The notes below the pieces were generated by a model. The model did no database searches. It saw only the letters and a program-made list of their open reading frames with translations, and was not told the origin of the DNA. This document shows, piece after piece, positions 12,726-24,064 of a stretch of DNA of 64,000 nt (position 1 is its first letter; the number at the start of each line of letters is the position of its first letter). Source of the stretch: Gambelia wislizenii (Eukaryota; Chordata; Lepidosauria; Squamata; Crotaphytidae); the NCBI GenBank assembly GCA_030847615.1, contig JAUMIR010000002.1, forward strand, positions 242,439,809-242,503,808, given 5' to 3'. The translations under genes were made by a program, and so were the position numbers.

Positions 12726-13017
12726 AAACTCAAGTAAGTAGATGTTTTTGGATTGCAATGCCCATAGCCCTAGCCAACATAGCCTATAGTGAGGTGTGCT
12801 GGGAGTTGGAGTCTAGTAATATCCTCGTTTGAACATATGCTCAGAAACATGCTTTCCCCTTAATTCTAGGAGTTTGTGTTTCTCCCTGGAACTATTATTC
12901 TGCCCCTAGCTCTGGTTGGTAGATTTTGGGTAAAATCAAAGTAGGTCACACAGGCCTGAACTGTATCCACTCTTAGAATGAGTGTTCCTTAGCTAGCTTC
13001 TAAATCTACTATTCAAG

Positions 13018-13310
13018 GTCCCCTGGTGGCGCAGTGGTTAAATGACAGTACTGAAGCCACAACATTGCGAGTTCAATCCCAAGGGCTCCAAGATTCACTC
13101 AGCCTTCCATCCTTTCATAGGTCAGTAAATGAGTACCTGGCTTGTGGGGGCAATTATCTAACACACATTGGAAACTGCTTCGAGAGTGCCTAGTGCACTA
13201 TAAAATCAGTGTAGATGTGTAGGTGCTATTGCTTAACAATTTGTAAGCCACTTTGAGAGGCTTTGTGGCTGAAGAGCAGGGTATAAATATCTAAATAAAT
13301 AAAATAATAG
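13018..13310 (+). repeat. tRNA-derived SINE, full length
   Basis: The head CCCTGGTGGCGCAGTGGTTA (A box) and GCGAGTTCAATCCC (B box) are RNA polymerase III promoter elements. The body has CTCAGCCTTCCATCCTTTCA, then CACACATTGGAAACTGCTT and a LINE-like tail, TAAGCCACTTTGAGAGGCTT, ending in (AAATA)n. Other copies or fragments lie at 38.1, 43.5 and 56.9 kb. Confidence 0.8.
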
Positions 13311-16300
13311 CTATTATGTGTGGAACCATGTGAAAGAGGAAATATTTTAAGGCTAATCACATAACTACTCAAATCAGCTGGAATGTCAAAATATCACCTG
13401 TGAGTCCCAGGTTTAAATGTCCACGCAGTCATTAAACTTTTGGTATGCCTTTATGCCAGTGATTTTTCTCTTAGTGTAACCTATATTACAGGATTGCTTT
13501 GAAGATAAAATGTGGAGGGGGAAAAGAAGCTTGCCTGCCACATTCTGGGCTTATATAGGGAGGGAGGGATAAACAAAAGATTCAATGGATTTGTAATGGG
13601 ATTGCTCACCTACATAGACTCTCCTTGCCATTCCACCATCATCTGAGTCATGAATCACCACAATGCCTGGGTCTTCACACTCCATCTCAAAGGAGTTTTT
13701 TCAAGCCAGAGTGTTACTGTTTGGGGGAGAAGGAAAGAACTAAAGTTAGAAAAATTGCAAGTGTATGTAGAGCTAGTAGCCCTGTATAAACAAAGTAACA
13801 CTGGGTTAAAGGACAAAATGGACATACCCAAATAAAGCCTGGGATTAAACACACCCATCTTTGATTGCCATGCCATGCTCTCTTTTCTGATGGGATTGAG
13901 GTCAATATAGAAAGGACTACCTAGCTTGGCTAATTCATTATCCTTCATTGTGTGCTGTTAACCCCTACATGTGAAAGTGGTACTTGGAAACCACATCTTC
14001 TGCTCTTGAAACCCTACCCTAGAAGCTCAGTGTTAACCAAAATGTCTTCTATACATATTAAGAAACACTTTTGTACTGCCTTGCATGGCCTAGCCATGCC
14101 TTACATGATCATAACATAAAGAACATGATCACTCAGGCTACCAGTACAGTATTTTAAACCTCAGTACCTGGCTGGGAACATAATATCACACTTCTTCTAT
14201 ATGGAAATATAACACATGCCTCTTAGATCACATGGTGGAGGTAAGCTACCTTGTTTTGAATTACTGTATAGGAATGGTGTAGACTTATTTTAGAGCTAAG
14301 TAACAAGTGGCCCTTCACAGGTTGCTGGATCCATCAGTGATAGACTATGCTGGGAGTTGCAGTCCAAAATATCTGGAGAGCCTACCCCTGACTTAGACAA
14401 ATTGCCTACCCCTGACTTAGACTTCATGTAAGCTGGGATCCAAAGAGACACTTAGGCTTCTGCCTGTGAGATTTCTGCCTCCCTATTTGAATGGCTTCCT
14501 AACTATATTAGAGAGTTCAGGTACATGCCATCCAACATCCTGTTTCATTGGCAGTCATCAGAGGCACAACACAAGTTCAAGAATAAAAATCACAGCAGCT
14601 TTCATAATATGCCAAACTCCAAGGAGAAGTCTCAATAGAAAAATATAAATCTGAAATGGACCACATTGAACAACTTTGACTCACTGGCATGAAGTATCAA
14701 GTTAGCTGCTCTGCCAGAAGCTGGAATTTGGCAAAGCAGGAACCCCCCAAATATCATTGAGTAATAACTGTGCATGCTGATATTATGTGATGGAACTGCT
14801 TACATCTATAGCAAGAAAGGAGAGGATGAATTTTTCAATCAGTTGTTACAGATGTGCCTTTTATAACTACTCACTGTGCATGCATGCATGTTACTGTACT
14901 GTTGGATGTAGGGATGGTTTATTTTTCCTTCGGGACTAGCTGAATCAATTATAAAGAGGCTGCAAAAGTTACTTTTTGAAGTACAAGTTTCAACTGCCTA
15001 GCCATTGTGGCTACTGGTATTTCCACATATGGCTGGGAAAGACTCCTGTCCAAAGTCCTGAAGAGATGCTGTCAGTTAGTATAGATGATACTGAAGTAGC
15101 TGAACCAGTGGGTGTGATTTGGTTTTTGGCAGCGTCCTGAGTTTCTACCATATATCCATACGGATAAGTAATCTTGTGGATTTATTGGCAAGACTCTTCA
15201 AGTGCTAGGTCTAAAGCTTACTTAGAAGTTATTCTCTGCGTGGAGACTTCCCACTGTGTCCCAGATAAATAGCTTCTGGCTGAGATTATTCTGGTTAGAA
15301 GGAATGGTGGTTTTTTAGCACACACTCAAAGGGGTCTCACCACTTCATATATCCCAAAACACCAGCCCCAGTGCTATACTCGCTGTTACACGACTGAACC
15401 CTGAGGGATAATAAAATGTGTTTATCCAAACAGGTTTACCACACTGCTGTAGGCCACAGATTATTATATTCATAGATTAAGATTTACAGAAGGAATTGGA
15501 AGGTGAACATTTAACTTCTACATGTTATTGGACATCTTGCGTCCCACTTTGGAAGAAAGGTGGCATGTAAATGAGAAAAATAAGTTTAAAAAAAGCACAC
15601 AACAACCTTAGCTAGCATATATAAAATGCAGGTGACAAGTGTCTTTGGACAAAAAAAAAATTGCATCTAAAAGGGAGCCTGCTGCAAAACTTTGGAGTTG
15701 TTCCATAAAGGTATTGCTGCTTAGTGTATTTTGCTGTATGGCCAACATGGCTACTCCTGAATATGCCCTGTGGGAAGGATCACAGGAAGGGGAAGGAGAG
15801 AAATGAAGCTGACACCAAGGTGACCGGGAACCCACTCCTATTCCAGCAGGACTCTTCTCCTTGGATCATCTACCAGCCTTTGCCCTGTGGAAAGGATACT
15901 AATGAATTTATATATGTTGTTATTGTTTAGAGTGAATTTATCATTCTGATGTTACTTGTAAGCTAACTTGGAGTGGGGGGTGTTTCTTGACAAGTAGCAG
16001 ACAAAGAATGGTAATAAACATAATAAAACACATACAAGAAAGCTGCTATGTGTTGGATCCGTCTATTTGTTCATTTACTCCAGTATAGATAGTTTTAACT
16101 TTTGTATTTGGTGCACTGTCCCAGACTGGGGGAAAGGGATGATGATGATGATGATACCGCCTATTCTGACAGCATCTCTGCAGGGTCTTAGATAAGAAGT
16201 CTCTTTCCCATCACCTGTTAATTGGCTCTCTCTCCATTGGTGCTGCTGGGGTATTCTGCTCACAAAACAATGGTGCTGTTACTGAGCTACTGTATCTGAA

Positions 16301-16384
16301 CTTTCCAATCATACATCATCACTTTAAAAATAATATTCTCTTCCCCTCCAAAATGATTGCCTTATTCATATGGAAATTAAATTG

Positions 16385-16625
16385 ATCAATCATAAAGACA
16401 CTATGTGCTGTAGTGATTTGAGTGTTGGACTAGGATACTGGGAGACCAGGGTTCAAATCCCTGCTTGGCAATGGAAACCTACTGGGTGATCTTGGGCAAA
16501 TCACATTCTTTCAGCCTCAGAGGAAGGTAATGGCAAACCTGCTCTGAACAAATTCTGCCAAGAAAACCCTGTGATAGTGTTATCATAAGTCAGAAATCCT
16601 CGAAGGCACCCAACATTCATACATC
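16385..16625 (+). repeat. tRNA-derived SINE (Sauria-type)
   Basis: The tRNA-like head has GTAGTGATTTGAGTGTTGGA and GGGTTCAAATCCC (B box). It is followed by CTGGGTGATCTTGGGCAAAT and the tail 'CTGTGATAGTGTTATCATAAGTC'-like region, which resembles the BovB-type tail of Sauria SINEs. Copies lie at 35.3, 41.5 (reverse) and 63.9 kb. Confidence 0.75.
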
Positions 16626-16635
16626 TAATATACAA

Positions 16636-16799
16636 ATGAAGTTGAAGGCTTTCACGGCCAGCATCCATAGATTTTCCTTGGGTTTTTTTCTGGGCTATGA
16701 GGCCACGTTCTGGAATAAAAATGTCAGAAAGAAACTATCTGACGTTTCTATTCCAGAATGCGGCCTCACAGCCCAGAAAAAAACACCAAGGAAAATCTA
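16636..16799. mobile_element. Short palindromic Penelope-like 3' element with 10-bp target duplication
   Basis: Two inverted copies of the tail found in the 19.2-20.25 kb Penelope cluster (CATCCATAGATTTTCCTTGG on one arm, its complement on the other) form a 164-bp hairpin. It is flanked by TAATATACAA at 16626-16635 and 16800-16809. Confidence 0.65.
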
Positions 16800-16811
16800 T
16801 AATATACAAGT

Positions 16812-16957
16812 GTTAATCCCTAAAGGCACCAGATCCCACCTGATCTTGTAAGCTAAGCAGGGTCAGATGTGGTTAGTACATGGATGGGAGGTGTTCAATG
16901 AATACCAGGTGCTGTAGGCTATATTTCAGAGGAAGGGACTGGCAAAACCACCTCTGA
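16812..16957 (+). repeat. 5S-rRNA-derived SINE (5S-Sauria type), left part
   Basis: The head resembles 5S rRNA: CCTGATCTTGTAAGCTAAGC, then AGGGTCAGATGTGGTTAGTA, then CATGGATGGGAGG and CAGGTGCTGTAGGC. The body continues with TATATTTCAGAGGAAGGGAC. The element is cut at CCTCTGA and resumes at 17182. Confidence 0.85.
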
Positions 16958-17181
16958 CTGAAACTATAGGAAAAGAGATTCCACCTAAACACTTCCTGAC
17001 AGTAAGAGCTGTTCAGTAGTGGATTGCATTGCCTGGGAGTGTGGTGGAGTCTCCTTCTTTGAAGGCTTTTAAACAGAGGCTGGGTGGCCATCTGTCGGGA
17101 ATGATTTGATTGCTTATTCCTGCATGGTAAGGGATTGGACTAGAAGACCCTTGTAGTCTCTTCCAATGTTAGGGTTCTATG
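16958..17181 (+). mobile_element. CR1 LINE 3' fragment inserted in the 5S SINE
   Basis: The sequence corresponds to the last ~220 bp of the CR1 copy at 28.1-29.5 kb: CTTCCTGACAGTAAGAGCTG, TGGAGTCTCCTTCTTTGAAG and a terminal GTTCTATGA. It is 5'-truncated, as expected of target-primed insertion. Confidence 0.8.
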
Positions 17182-17270
17182 AGTATTCTTTGTTTAAGAA
17201 AACCCTATGGAATTCATGGGATCACCTTACGTTGACAGGTGACTTGAAGTCACAATCTTGAAGCTGCACT
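17182..17270 (+). repeat. 5S-Sauria SINE, right part
   Basis: The SINE resumes with GTATTCTTTGTTTAAGAAAA and GACAGGTGACTTGAAGTCAC, the tail also seen in reverse at 21.65 and 41.95 kb. Confidence 0.8.
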
Positions 17271-17884
17271 CACAAGTAAACTCCATTGAGTCCAGTGTGC
17301 TCTATTGCCACGAAGACACATGGCCAAATTATTGCTATGAATATTCCTTCAAAAATGAGGTTGTCATCAGTAAACCTGTGGAGGAAAGAAAAGGAACAGT
17401 CTGGCCACCCAAAGGATCAAAGTTGGGGGTGTGTGTGAAAGGAGGTTCACCAAAAGGTTTTCCTTTGGAATGACAGTAGTCATTATTTCTTTAGTATCAA
17501 CATTGGAAAAACTGATCCCTAAGGCTAAACAGTCATCACAACCCTTTTATAGTAGAATATATATATATAGCAAACTAAAAGCACTGGAACAAAACAGAAG
17601 AGCCCCATTATCAGCCACAAGTATGCTGCAATGCTATACAACTTCACCTGGGGGCAAAGCCCTTTGCATTCAATAGGGATGACTTTCCAACAGAGATGCG
17701 CACTCACAAGCTGCTCATTTTTAAGGCTAGGCATTTTGTTTTTCGAACTTTCAAAACCAGCCCTCCTTAGCCTTAAACATCTGCCTGAGGATAAGGAAGA
17801 GGTGGGGGGGAGCAATGTGGCAACACCTTTAAGACTGTCCCCCCTTTTCTCATGAGCTTTGGTGGATATAACCCGGGGTCTTCG

Positions 17885-18381
17885 GGTGAGCAGGACAGGG
17901 TGAGAAGGGATCCTCTTGCCCCCCACCCCACTTCACCGCCTTCCTCGGGGCTGGCAACCTCTAGCTCGACCCCCCCTCCACCCCCAGAGCAGTACAACTT
18001 TTCAATGACAGCGTTCTCCCTCTAGCTTTCGGGGTGGCCATCTTGGGATGGAGCAATGTCATTTGCGGGGGCAGCAGCAGGCGGGTGGGTGGGTGGGAGG
18101 GTTATCTGGGAGCACGCCTTCGACACCCTACCATGTTTAAACCCCCACCCGGGGCGAGGAAAGCAGGGCGGCTTTGCCCCCAAAGGGGGAGGCCATCGAA
18201 AAGCCCCGATCCGCGGAAAGCCAGGCATCATCATCTCCCAAGGCGGAGGAGGGGGAGCCCAGCCACGGCGCCCCTTTGCCCAAAGGGTGGGGAAGGGAGG
18301 AAGGAAAGGGGGTGTCCAAAGAGAAGAAGCCCCTGCCCTCCACCGCTAGCCGCCGCCGCTGCCTCTCGTGCAAACCCGGAT
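17885..18381. promoter_or_regulatory. CpG-rich block, left half (orphan CpG island)
   Basis: This is GC- and CpG-rich sequence in an otherwise AT-rich region, with GGGTGGGTGGGTGGGAGGG and GCCGCCGCCGCTG. It looks like a promoter-associated CpG island, possibly the 5' end of the - strand zinc-finger gene ~6 kb away, but no exon was proven. ORFs here (for example 18034-18468) run through the inserted transposon and are probably not real. The block continues at 18779 after the hAT insertion. Confidence 0.5.
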
Positions 18382-18770
18382 CAGGACCGGTTTAAGGAAT
18401 TTGGGGGGGGGCCTGCAATGCTTTATTTTGGGGGGCCCATATGTTTCTCTCAGGTCAATGTCACCTAGCTCAACCTAAGCTATTCACAGTACAGGATATC
18501 CAGACGATTACTAATAATGTTTTTGCAAGGGGGGGGGTTATGGTGATGGGTCCCAGGACCGGTTTAAGGAATTTGGGGGGGGCTACAATGCTTTATTTTG
18601 GGGGGCCCATATGTTTATCTCAGGTCAATGTAACCTAACTCAATCTAAACTATTCACAGTTCAGGATCTTCAGATGATTACTAATCATGTTTTTGCAGCA
18701 GGAGGGTTAGGATGCCCCTAGCACAATGATGGAGGCCCCCTGCAGCTGGAGGGCCCTTAAACCGTCCCTG
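18382..18770 (+). mobile_element. hAT-type MITE with exact 8-bp target duplication
   Basis: The ends are CAGGACCGGTTTAAGG and CCTTAAACCGTCCCTG, an imperfect terminal inverted repeat. It is flanked by ACCCGGAT at 18374-18381 and 18771-18778. The left ~170 bp is repeated inside the element from 18551, so it carries an internal tandem duplication. A single-unit relative lies in reverse at 20279-20494. Confidence 0.85.
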
Positions 18771-18778
18771 ACCCGGAT

Positions 18779-19195
18779 GGCAGCCCTCTCCCATTCCTCC
18801 CCGGAGGCTACGGCTTCTCCCCTCTCTTCTCCCCAGCCCTGCAGATCCGCCCATGGAAACTCACCCGCCCGGCCTCCTTGGGGAGGGAGGGAGGGAGGCA
18901 GCCAAGTCACCTGCCCGGGAGACCGAGGCGCAAGGCTCGCCCCCAGCCGGAGTCCTCCCCGGCGCAAGTGCCTCTCCGCTCGGGGGGCGGCTGGCAACAG
19001 GAAGGATGTCCCCGGCAGGCTAAGCCCCCATGCCAACGCCGCCTCCTTGCTGCTGCTGCTGCCTCTCGGCTGCATTTATTTCCTGGGGATGGCTAGGAAG
19101 GCAGAGGAACTGGCCCTCTATGGTTCAGGCGGCTGGCTTCAGCACGCTTTTCCTGGAGGAGGAGGAGGAAAGGAGAGGCAAGCGGCACCCGAAAG
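18779..19195. promoter_or_regulatory. CpG-rich block, right half
   Basis: This is the continuation of the CpG-rich block across the hAT insertion. It has high GC, many CpGs, and runs such as GGGAGGGAGGGAGGGAGGC and CTGCTGCTGCTGCCTCTCGG. ORFs on both strands lack recognisable domains. Confidence 0.5.
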
Positions 19196-19199
19196 GGTC

Positions 19200-19695
19200 C
19201 TTAGGGCTTCCCTGGGTTTTTTTCCAGGCTGTGAGGCCATATTTCTGGAATAGTTTCTTTCTTACATTTCACCTGGATCTGTGGCTGGCATCTTCAGAGA
19301 ATGGTTGGGTAGGAGTGTGTGTGGAGTTTATATGCTGTGAACCCGTTGGGGAATGTGTGTAAATTTGTGTAATTGAATGGTTAGTTTCTGGGTACAGAAA
19401 TGCAAGGCTCGTTAGTGTCTGTTTGGCTAATGGTTGATTGATGGGCCATTATCTGCTGGGAATCCCCCTGCCCCTGGGTGGAATTCCTTGGTAAGTGTTG
19501 AGTTTTTATTCTATTGTATTTCAAAACTGGGAGACAGACTTTGTTTACTTTTGAGGTTTCTTCTTTCTTGTTGAAGTTGTCCAGGTGTTTGTGGATTTCA
19601 ATAGCTTCTCTGTGCATTCTGACATGATAGTTGTTGGCCTGGTCTAGAATTTCTGTGTTTTCAAATTGCATTTTGTGTCCAGGTTGGTTTACAAA
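19200..19695 (-). mobile_element. Penelope-like retroelement 3' end (GIY-YIG domain remnant), - strand copy
   Basis: On the - strand it encodes MQFENTEILDQANNYHVRMH followed by REAIEIHKHLDNFNKKEE, matching the end of the GIY-YIG endonuclease of Penelope-like elements. A 3' tail containing GCCAGCCACAGATCCAGGTG follows. It meets the + strand copy head to head near 19.695 kb. The reverse transcriptase region is absent. Confidence 0.7.
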
Positions 19696-19843
19696 GGCAT
19701 TCCACCCAGAGACAAGGGGATTCCCAGGGGATAATGGCCCCTCAACCAAACATTAGCCAAACAGACACTAACAATCCTTGCATTTCTATACCCAGAAACT
19801 AACCATTCAATACACAAATTTACATATACTCCCCAACAGGGGT

Positions 19844-19885
<42 letters not shown>

Positions 19886-20030
19886 CCACACACTCCTAGC
19901 CAACTATTCTCTGAGGATGCCACAGACGCAGGCAAAACATCAGAAAGAAACTCTTCCAGAACACAGCCTCACAGCCCAGAAAAAAACCAAGGAAAATCTA
20001 TGGATGCCGGCTGTGAAAGCCTTCGACTTC
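19696..20030 (+). mobile_element. Penelope-like 3' tail, + strand copy with (AT)n
   Basis: This is the same 3' region in the opposite orientation: CATTAGCCAAACAGACACTA, an (AT)n run at about 19848-19880, then CTCCACACACTCCTAGCC and GAAAATCTATGGATGCCGG. Confidence 0.65.
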
Positions 20031-20242
20031 ACAGTGTATGTGGAGTTTATATACTGTGAGTCCCTGTTGGGGAGGATATGTATATAAACCCCACACACAC
20101 TCCTATCCAACCATTCTCTGAAGATGCCAGCCACAGATGCAGGCGAAACATCAGGAATAAACTCTTCCAGTACACGGCCTCACAGCCCAGAAAAAAACAA
20201 GGAAAATCTATGGATGCCAGCTGTGAAAGCCTTCAACTTCAC
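20031..20242. mobile_element. Third Penelope-like tail, inverted then direct
   Basis: It starts with a - orientation segment (GTGGAGTTTATATACTGTGA) and flips at about 20080 to the + tail (ACCCCACACACACTCCTATC through GGATGCCAGCTGTGAAAGC). This is a palindromic join like the short element at 16.64 kb. Confidence 0.6.
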
Positions 20243-20278
20243 AAAAAGGTCATTTCTCCTGGCCAAGGTTTCCAAAGG

Positions 20279-20494
20279 CAGGGCCGGTTTAGGGGCCCTG
20301 CAGCTGCAGAGGTCCCCATCATTGTGGGGGACATCATAACCCTCCTCCTGCAAAAACATTATTAGTAATAATCTGGATATCCTGTACTGTGAATAGGTTA
20401 GGTTAGGTTAGGTTACATTGACCTGGGATAAACATTTGGGCCCCCCAAAATAAAGTTTGCAGGGCCCCACCCCAAATTCCTTAAAACAGCCCTG
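20279..20494 (-). mobile_element. hAT-type MITE, reverse copy
   Basis: The ends are CAGGGCCGGTTTAGGG and CCTTAAAACAGCCCTG. The flanks TCCAAAGG (20271-20278) and CCCAGAGG (20495-20502) match at 6 of 8 bases. It is a single-unit relative of the element at 18382. The internal (GGTTA)4 at 20395-20416 is a local expansion of element sequence. Confidence 0.75.
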
Positions 20495-21647
20495 CCCAGA
20501 GGATTTGCTCCAAGATCAGTGGGAGCAGGTGAACACCAGGCAGTCTGATGCTAAACCAAAGACCCTCTTGGAAGCCAGTTCCCTCAGTTTCGGTGCATAT
20601 TGACTGCAGAGGGAAGAGAGGTTAACCAGGGTCCCCGGAGAGTTTGCAAGGGGTTCCACAGGAGAATGCAATTTGGAGGGAGGGAAAAAAAACCACATTT
20701 GTGCTGTAGGTTTCTCCAGCATAGAAAGACTGAGAAACACTGGGTTAGTGGTTAGAGGTCTAGAAGAGTCTGGTTTCAAATCCTTATTCAGTTTTGATGA
20801 GGCTCCCTTGGGAGCTGCTCTCAGGCTGACCCACCTCACAAGGTTGTTCTGAGGATGAAAGGGTGGAGCATGTGTGTCAACTTGAGCTCTTGGAAAAAAG
20901 GCGGGATGTTGGAGGAGGAGATGGTGGAGACACAACCCTAATTCTTCCAGAGTAGCCACCATCAGTTGGTGTGGAATTAACTCTGTCCCGCCATTAGTGA
21001 TTATGAATACAGGAATGGGTTGTTGGTTGTACAGAACAACTCCTTTATATCAGTGGGGCTTACTTCATAGTAAGTATCACTACACAAAGCCATTCACCCT
21101 GGAGTGGTGGGACCTTTTTATGAAAGTTGCTTCTTCGCTTTTACCAGCAGCTTAGCTAGGATTGCCAGAGTGAAAACTGGAAAGGGCTCCCGTACTTTTA
21201 AATAGTTGTGTAAAGGTGGGAATTTCAGCAAGTGTTGCTTGTCAGGCAACCAGGTAACACTTTCTGAAATTCTTCCTTCTGCACAGCCATTAAATGTACA
21301 GGAGTCCTCTCCTGTTTTCACCCTGTCAACTCTAAGCCTGACTGGCATGTTCATGTAAAGAGAGAGGCAGGTGATAAATCAGGAGATCCAGAGACAGAAA
21401 TGATGATATCTCAGTGTTATCTACTGAAGAGGTGCTGCTTTCTCCATTTAGTTATCTTCAAAATATGTGTTATTCTTTCATGTATGTTTCAGTTCAGGGC
21501 TGGACAAACGCCAAGGTCATCAGATCTAGATTTGGAATTTTAAAAAACTAAAGTCCCAAGTTCCAGGTGGATACAGAAAGAAAGAGAGAGAGAAAGAAGT
21601 CATTATTAATAAAAGAATAAAGTGCCACTGAGCTAGGCATTTGTTTT

Positions 21648-21875
21648 CAGTATGTGTGTGTGCCTTCAAGTCACCTGTTGACTTATGGTGACCCCATTAA
21701 TTTCATAGGGTTTTCTAAGGTGAGGAGCACTCAGAGATGGTTTGCCGTTGCGTTTCTCTAAAATATAACCTATAGTACCTAGTATTCCTTGGCGGTCCAT
21801 CATCCAAGTACCAATCAGGCTGACTCTACATGGCTTCCATGATCAGATGGGCTCTGTTGCCTTCAAAGGAGAACT
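21648..21875 (-). repeat. 5S-Sauria SINE, reverse
   Basis: The tail in reverse reads TGTGTGCCTTCAAGTCACCT, GACTTATGGTGACCCCATTA. The 5S-like head is in reverse at the right end (CCATCCAAGTACCAATC region). Diverged. Confidence 0.75.
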
Positions 21876-23169
21876 GAACTGAGCTGACAGAAAAGTCCAG
21901 TCCTGTTTACACCGTCCTGTCTTTATTTCACTGGGATAGTTTACATGGAAACAACTGGGAGTCTGAAACCCTTGCCTATTGACTGCAAATCACCTAACAG
22001 TCTAGTAGACCCCAACCTATCTTCTGTCCATCGTGTTTTTAGTTAGTTATGTAGCTTAAAACAAATAGATATCCACAAAACCACACTGCATGGTGTTGAC
22101 TGTGGAACTCTTATTTATTTATTTATTTATAACATTATGAATCACATTTGGCCCCAGATGTGGTGCTTAAAGTAATTTACAACGTAAAAACATCAAGGCA
22201 GTATCACAAATAGATTAGAAATAGCAGGGGGGGTTAAATACAGAGAGGGGAATGAACTTGTAATTATCAATTGATAAGAAAGGATAGATCCAGGGAGCAT
22301 TAGAATGTCAGCAGATAGGTAGCAAGTTAGGCAGCATCTTCAGAATATGCATTCTCACTGAGTTTAGAAAAGTTACTTATTAGGAATAAAACTCCTAGAA
22401 TCTCCCAGCCAATATAGCCACTGGCTGGATGATTCTGAGAGTTAGAATCCATAAAAGTAACATTTCCCAGCTCTGGTCAAGAACTAATTTTCTTGGAGAC
22501 CCTATCCCACTAGTGTGGGAAGGTAAGCCAGCATCACCCCATGCTAAAATGATCTGCAAGCAGATCCTATGTTCATATGGACATTTGCATATGTTTGCAT
22601 GCATTTTTAAATTGGGGGGCTGTCTCTAATTTTCATTGTGTCCTCCTGTTAGGGTTCTCACTCTGTTAAAAACAATCTTTGTTAATTATATTAGTTTGGA
22701 TGAGTTAATGAAATTGGCATAAATCAGACATGGTGGCTAAATGGACTCCCCTTCATTGCAGCTACTGTGAGAGGCAGGATGATGGACTCCTGCTCTTTCT
22801 TCTTATCTCACAGGGCTGCTCTTATATAAATAAAACATTATTTCTGAACACTGGCCAGGTTTTTATTTGTTCTCATGTGAATGATGCACACTTCACTATA
22901 GAAGTCTGCTTACACAAGGCAGTTTCTCACTTTCCAGCATACGAGAGGATGGGAAGTACCTGGTTCCCTTATTTGTGTTGTGTATATTTATGCTATTTGT
23001 GTTAATAAGTGTAAATGCCTGTTACCCGTATTTTGGTGTTTATCGGTGATAGTAGTAGTGATAATATAAAAAGCAAAACTTCCTTTTTGATTAATTGGGG
23101 GCACTTTTAAAAATGACAGACATATTTGTAACCCATTAGTCAATTCCCTGCTAATGAAACGTTGCAACT

Positions 23170-23285
23170 GCCTTCCCCAGTGTGGGGCTCTGTGGGTGTG
23201 TGAAGCTATGATGGGCATGTTAGCTGGGGATGGTGGGTACTGTATTCTAACACCTCTGTAGAGCCCCAGATTGGGAAAGGCATAA
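23170..23285. mobile_element. Hairpin MITE
   Basis: Imperfect inverted arms: CCTTCCCCAGTGTGGGGCTC and GAGCCCCAGATTGGGAAAGG. Confidence 0.5.
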
Positions 23286-24064
23286 CATTATATCCAAGGC
23301 TCCATTTCTTTTGAAGAGCTTCTGGTTCCAATGGATTCAGTTGCTGTTACATTTCTTCTCCTCTCCCTCAACTCTTCACTTTAATAAATTGAATAACCCT
23401 TATGAAATGGAAGTTTCTGGCTTATTTAGAATGTAAAAAAAAATCTGTCTTGCAGGCAACTTTGGGAGCTAGTTACTCTGTTTGAATAGGAATGCTAAGA
23501 CAGCCATTTTTCTTATGGCTTGAGGGATTATCTTTCTCTCCATCATCTGAATGAGAATGAATGTCCTCATTTATTAAAATGCTGGTGACTTGGCTCCATT
23601 ACTTTTATCCAGAGCTTGAAATGGTTACTCTTTGGGACTACATCTCCCAGAATCCCCAGAATCACTACCATGGCCAAGTTCCGCTTTTACTTGACAGAAG
23701 CGTCATCGACTTTGGAAGTGTGTGCTGGATATTTTTAAGTCTGACAAGGAACAGCAATTCCAAGGTAGAAGAGGTGGTGTTTGACTTACAGATTTTGGAA
23801 TGTAGTAGGCCTGAACATGGCCCTGAAACAAATGGCGCCTTATTGTATCCAAGAAGCAATGCAGAAATGGTTTGGTCAGCATCCAGCCTAGCAGATAATG
23901 ACAAAGGTTTTGGCTGCTGTGCCTTAGGCTGTCTTGCTATGTACACTAAGCTAGGACCGTACATGCTCCAGTTTGTAGTGTTAAACCCTCATACTGAGGG
24001 TTGCCAACTTTCTTGGCAGAACTCCTGGCCCTAGAAACAGCTCCGTTGACAAGCAGAAATATAG

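Larger units (their letters stand above)
20503..24060. other. Intergenic, mostly unrecognised
   Basis: The stretch holds a reverse 5S SINE (21.65 kb), a LINE-like tail near 22.11-22.23 kb and a hairpin MITE at 23.17 kb. The 157-codon ORF at 23561 contains the hairpin phrase GGGACTACATCTCCCAGAAT and shows no protein family. Confidence 0.5.

Noticed and set aside
13018..13090. tRNA gene
   Set aside because: The A and B boxes belong to a tRNA-derived SINE with a LINE-like tail, not to a folded functional tRNA.
16812..16920. 5S rRNA gene
   Set aside because: Only a diverged 5S-like head attached to a SINE body and tail; several copies with the same structure exist in the window.
18034..19253. 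ORFs of up to 175 codons in the CpG-rich block
   Set aside because: GC-rich sequence has few stops by chance; several run through the hAT element and both strands are open. No domain was seen.
20395..20416. Telomere-like (GGTTA)n repeat
   Set aside because: Pentamer, only four units, inside a hAT MITE whose relatives have the unexpanded AACCTAACTCAAT at the same place; not vertebrate TTAGGG.
23561..24034. 157-codon + strand ORF
   Set aside because: It includes a common hairpin-repeat phrase and shows no domain or splice context.
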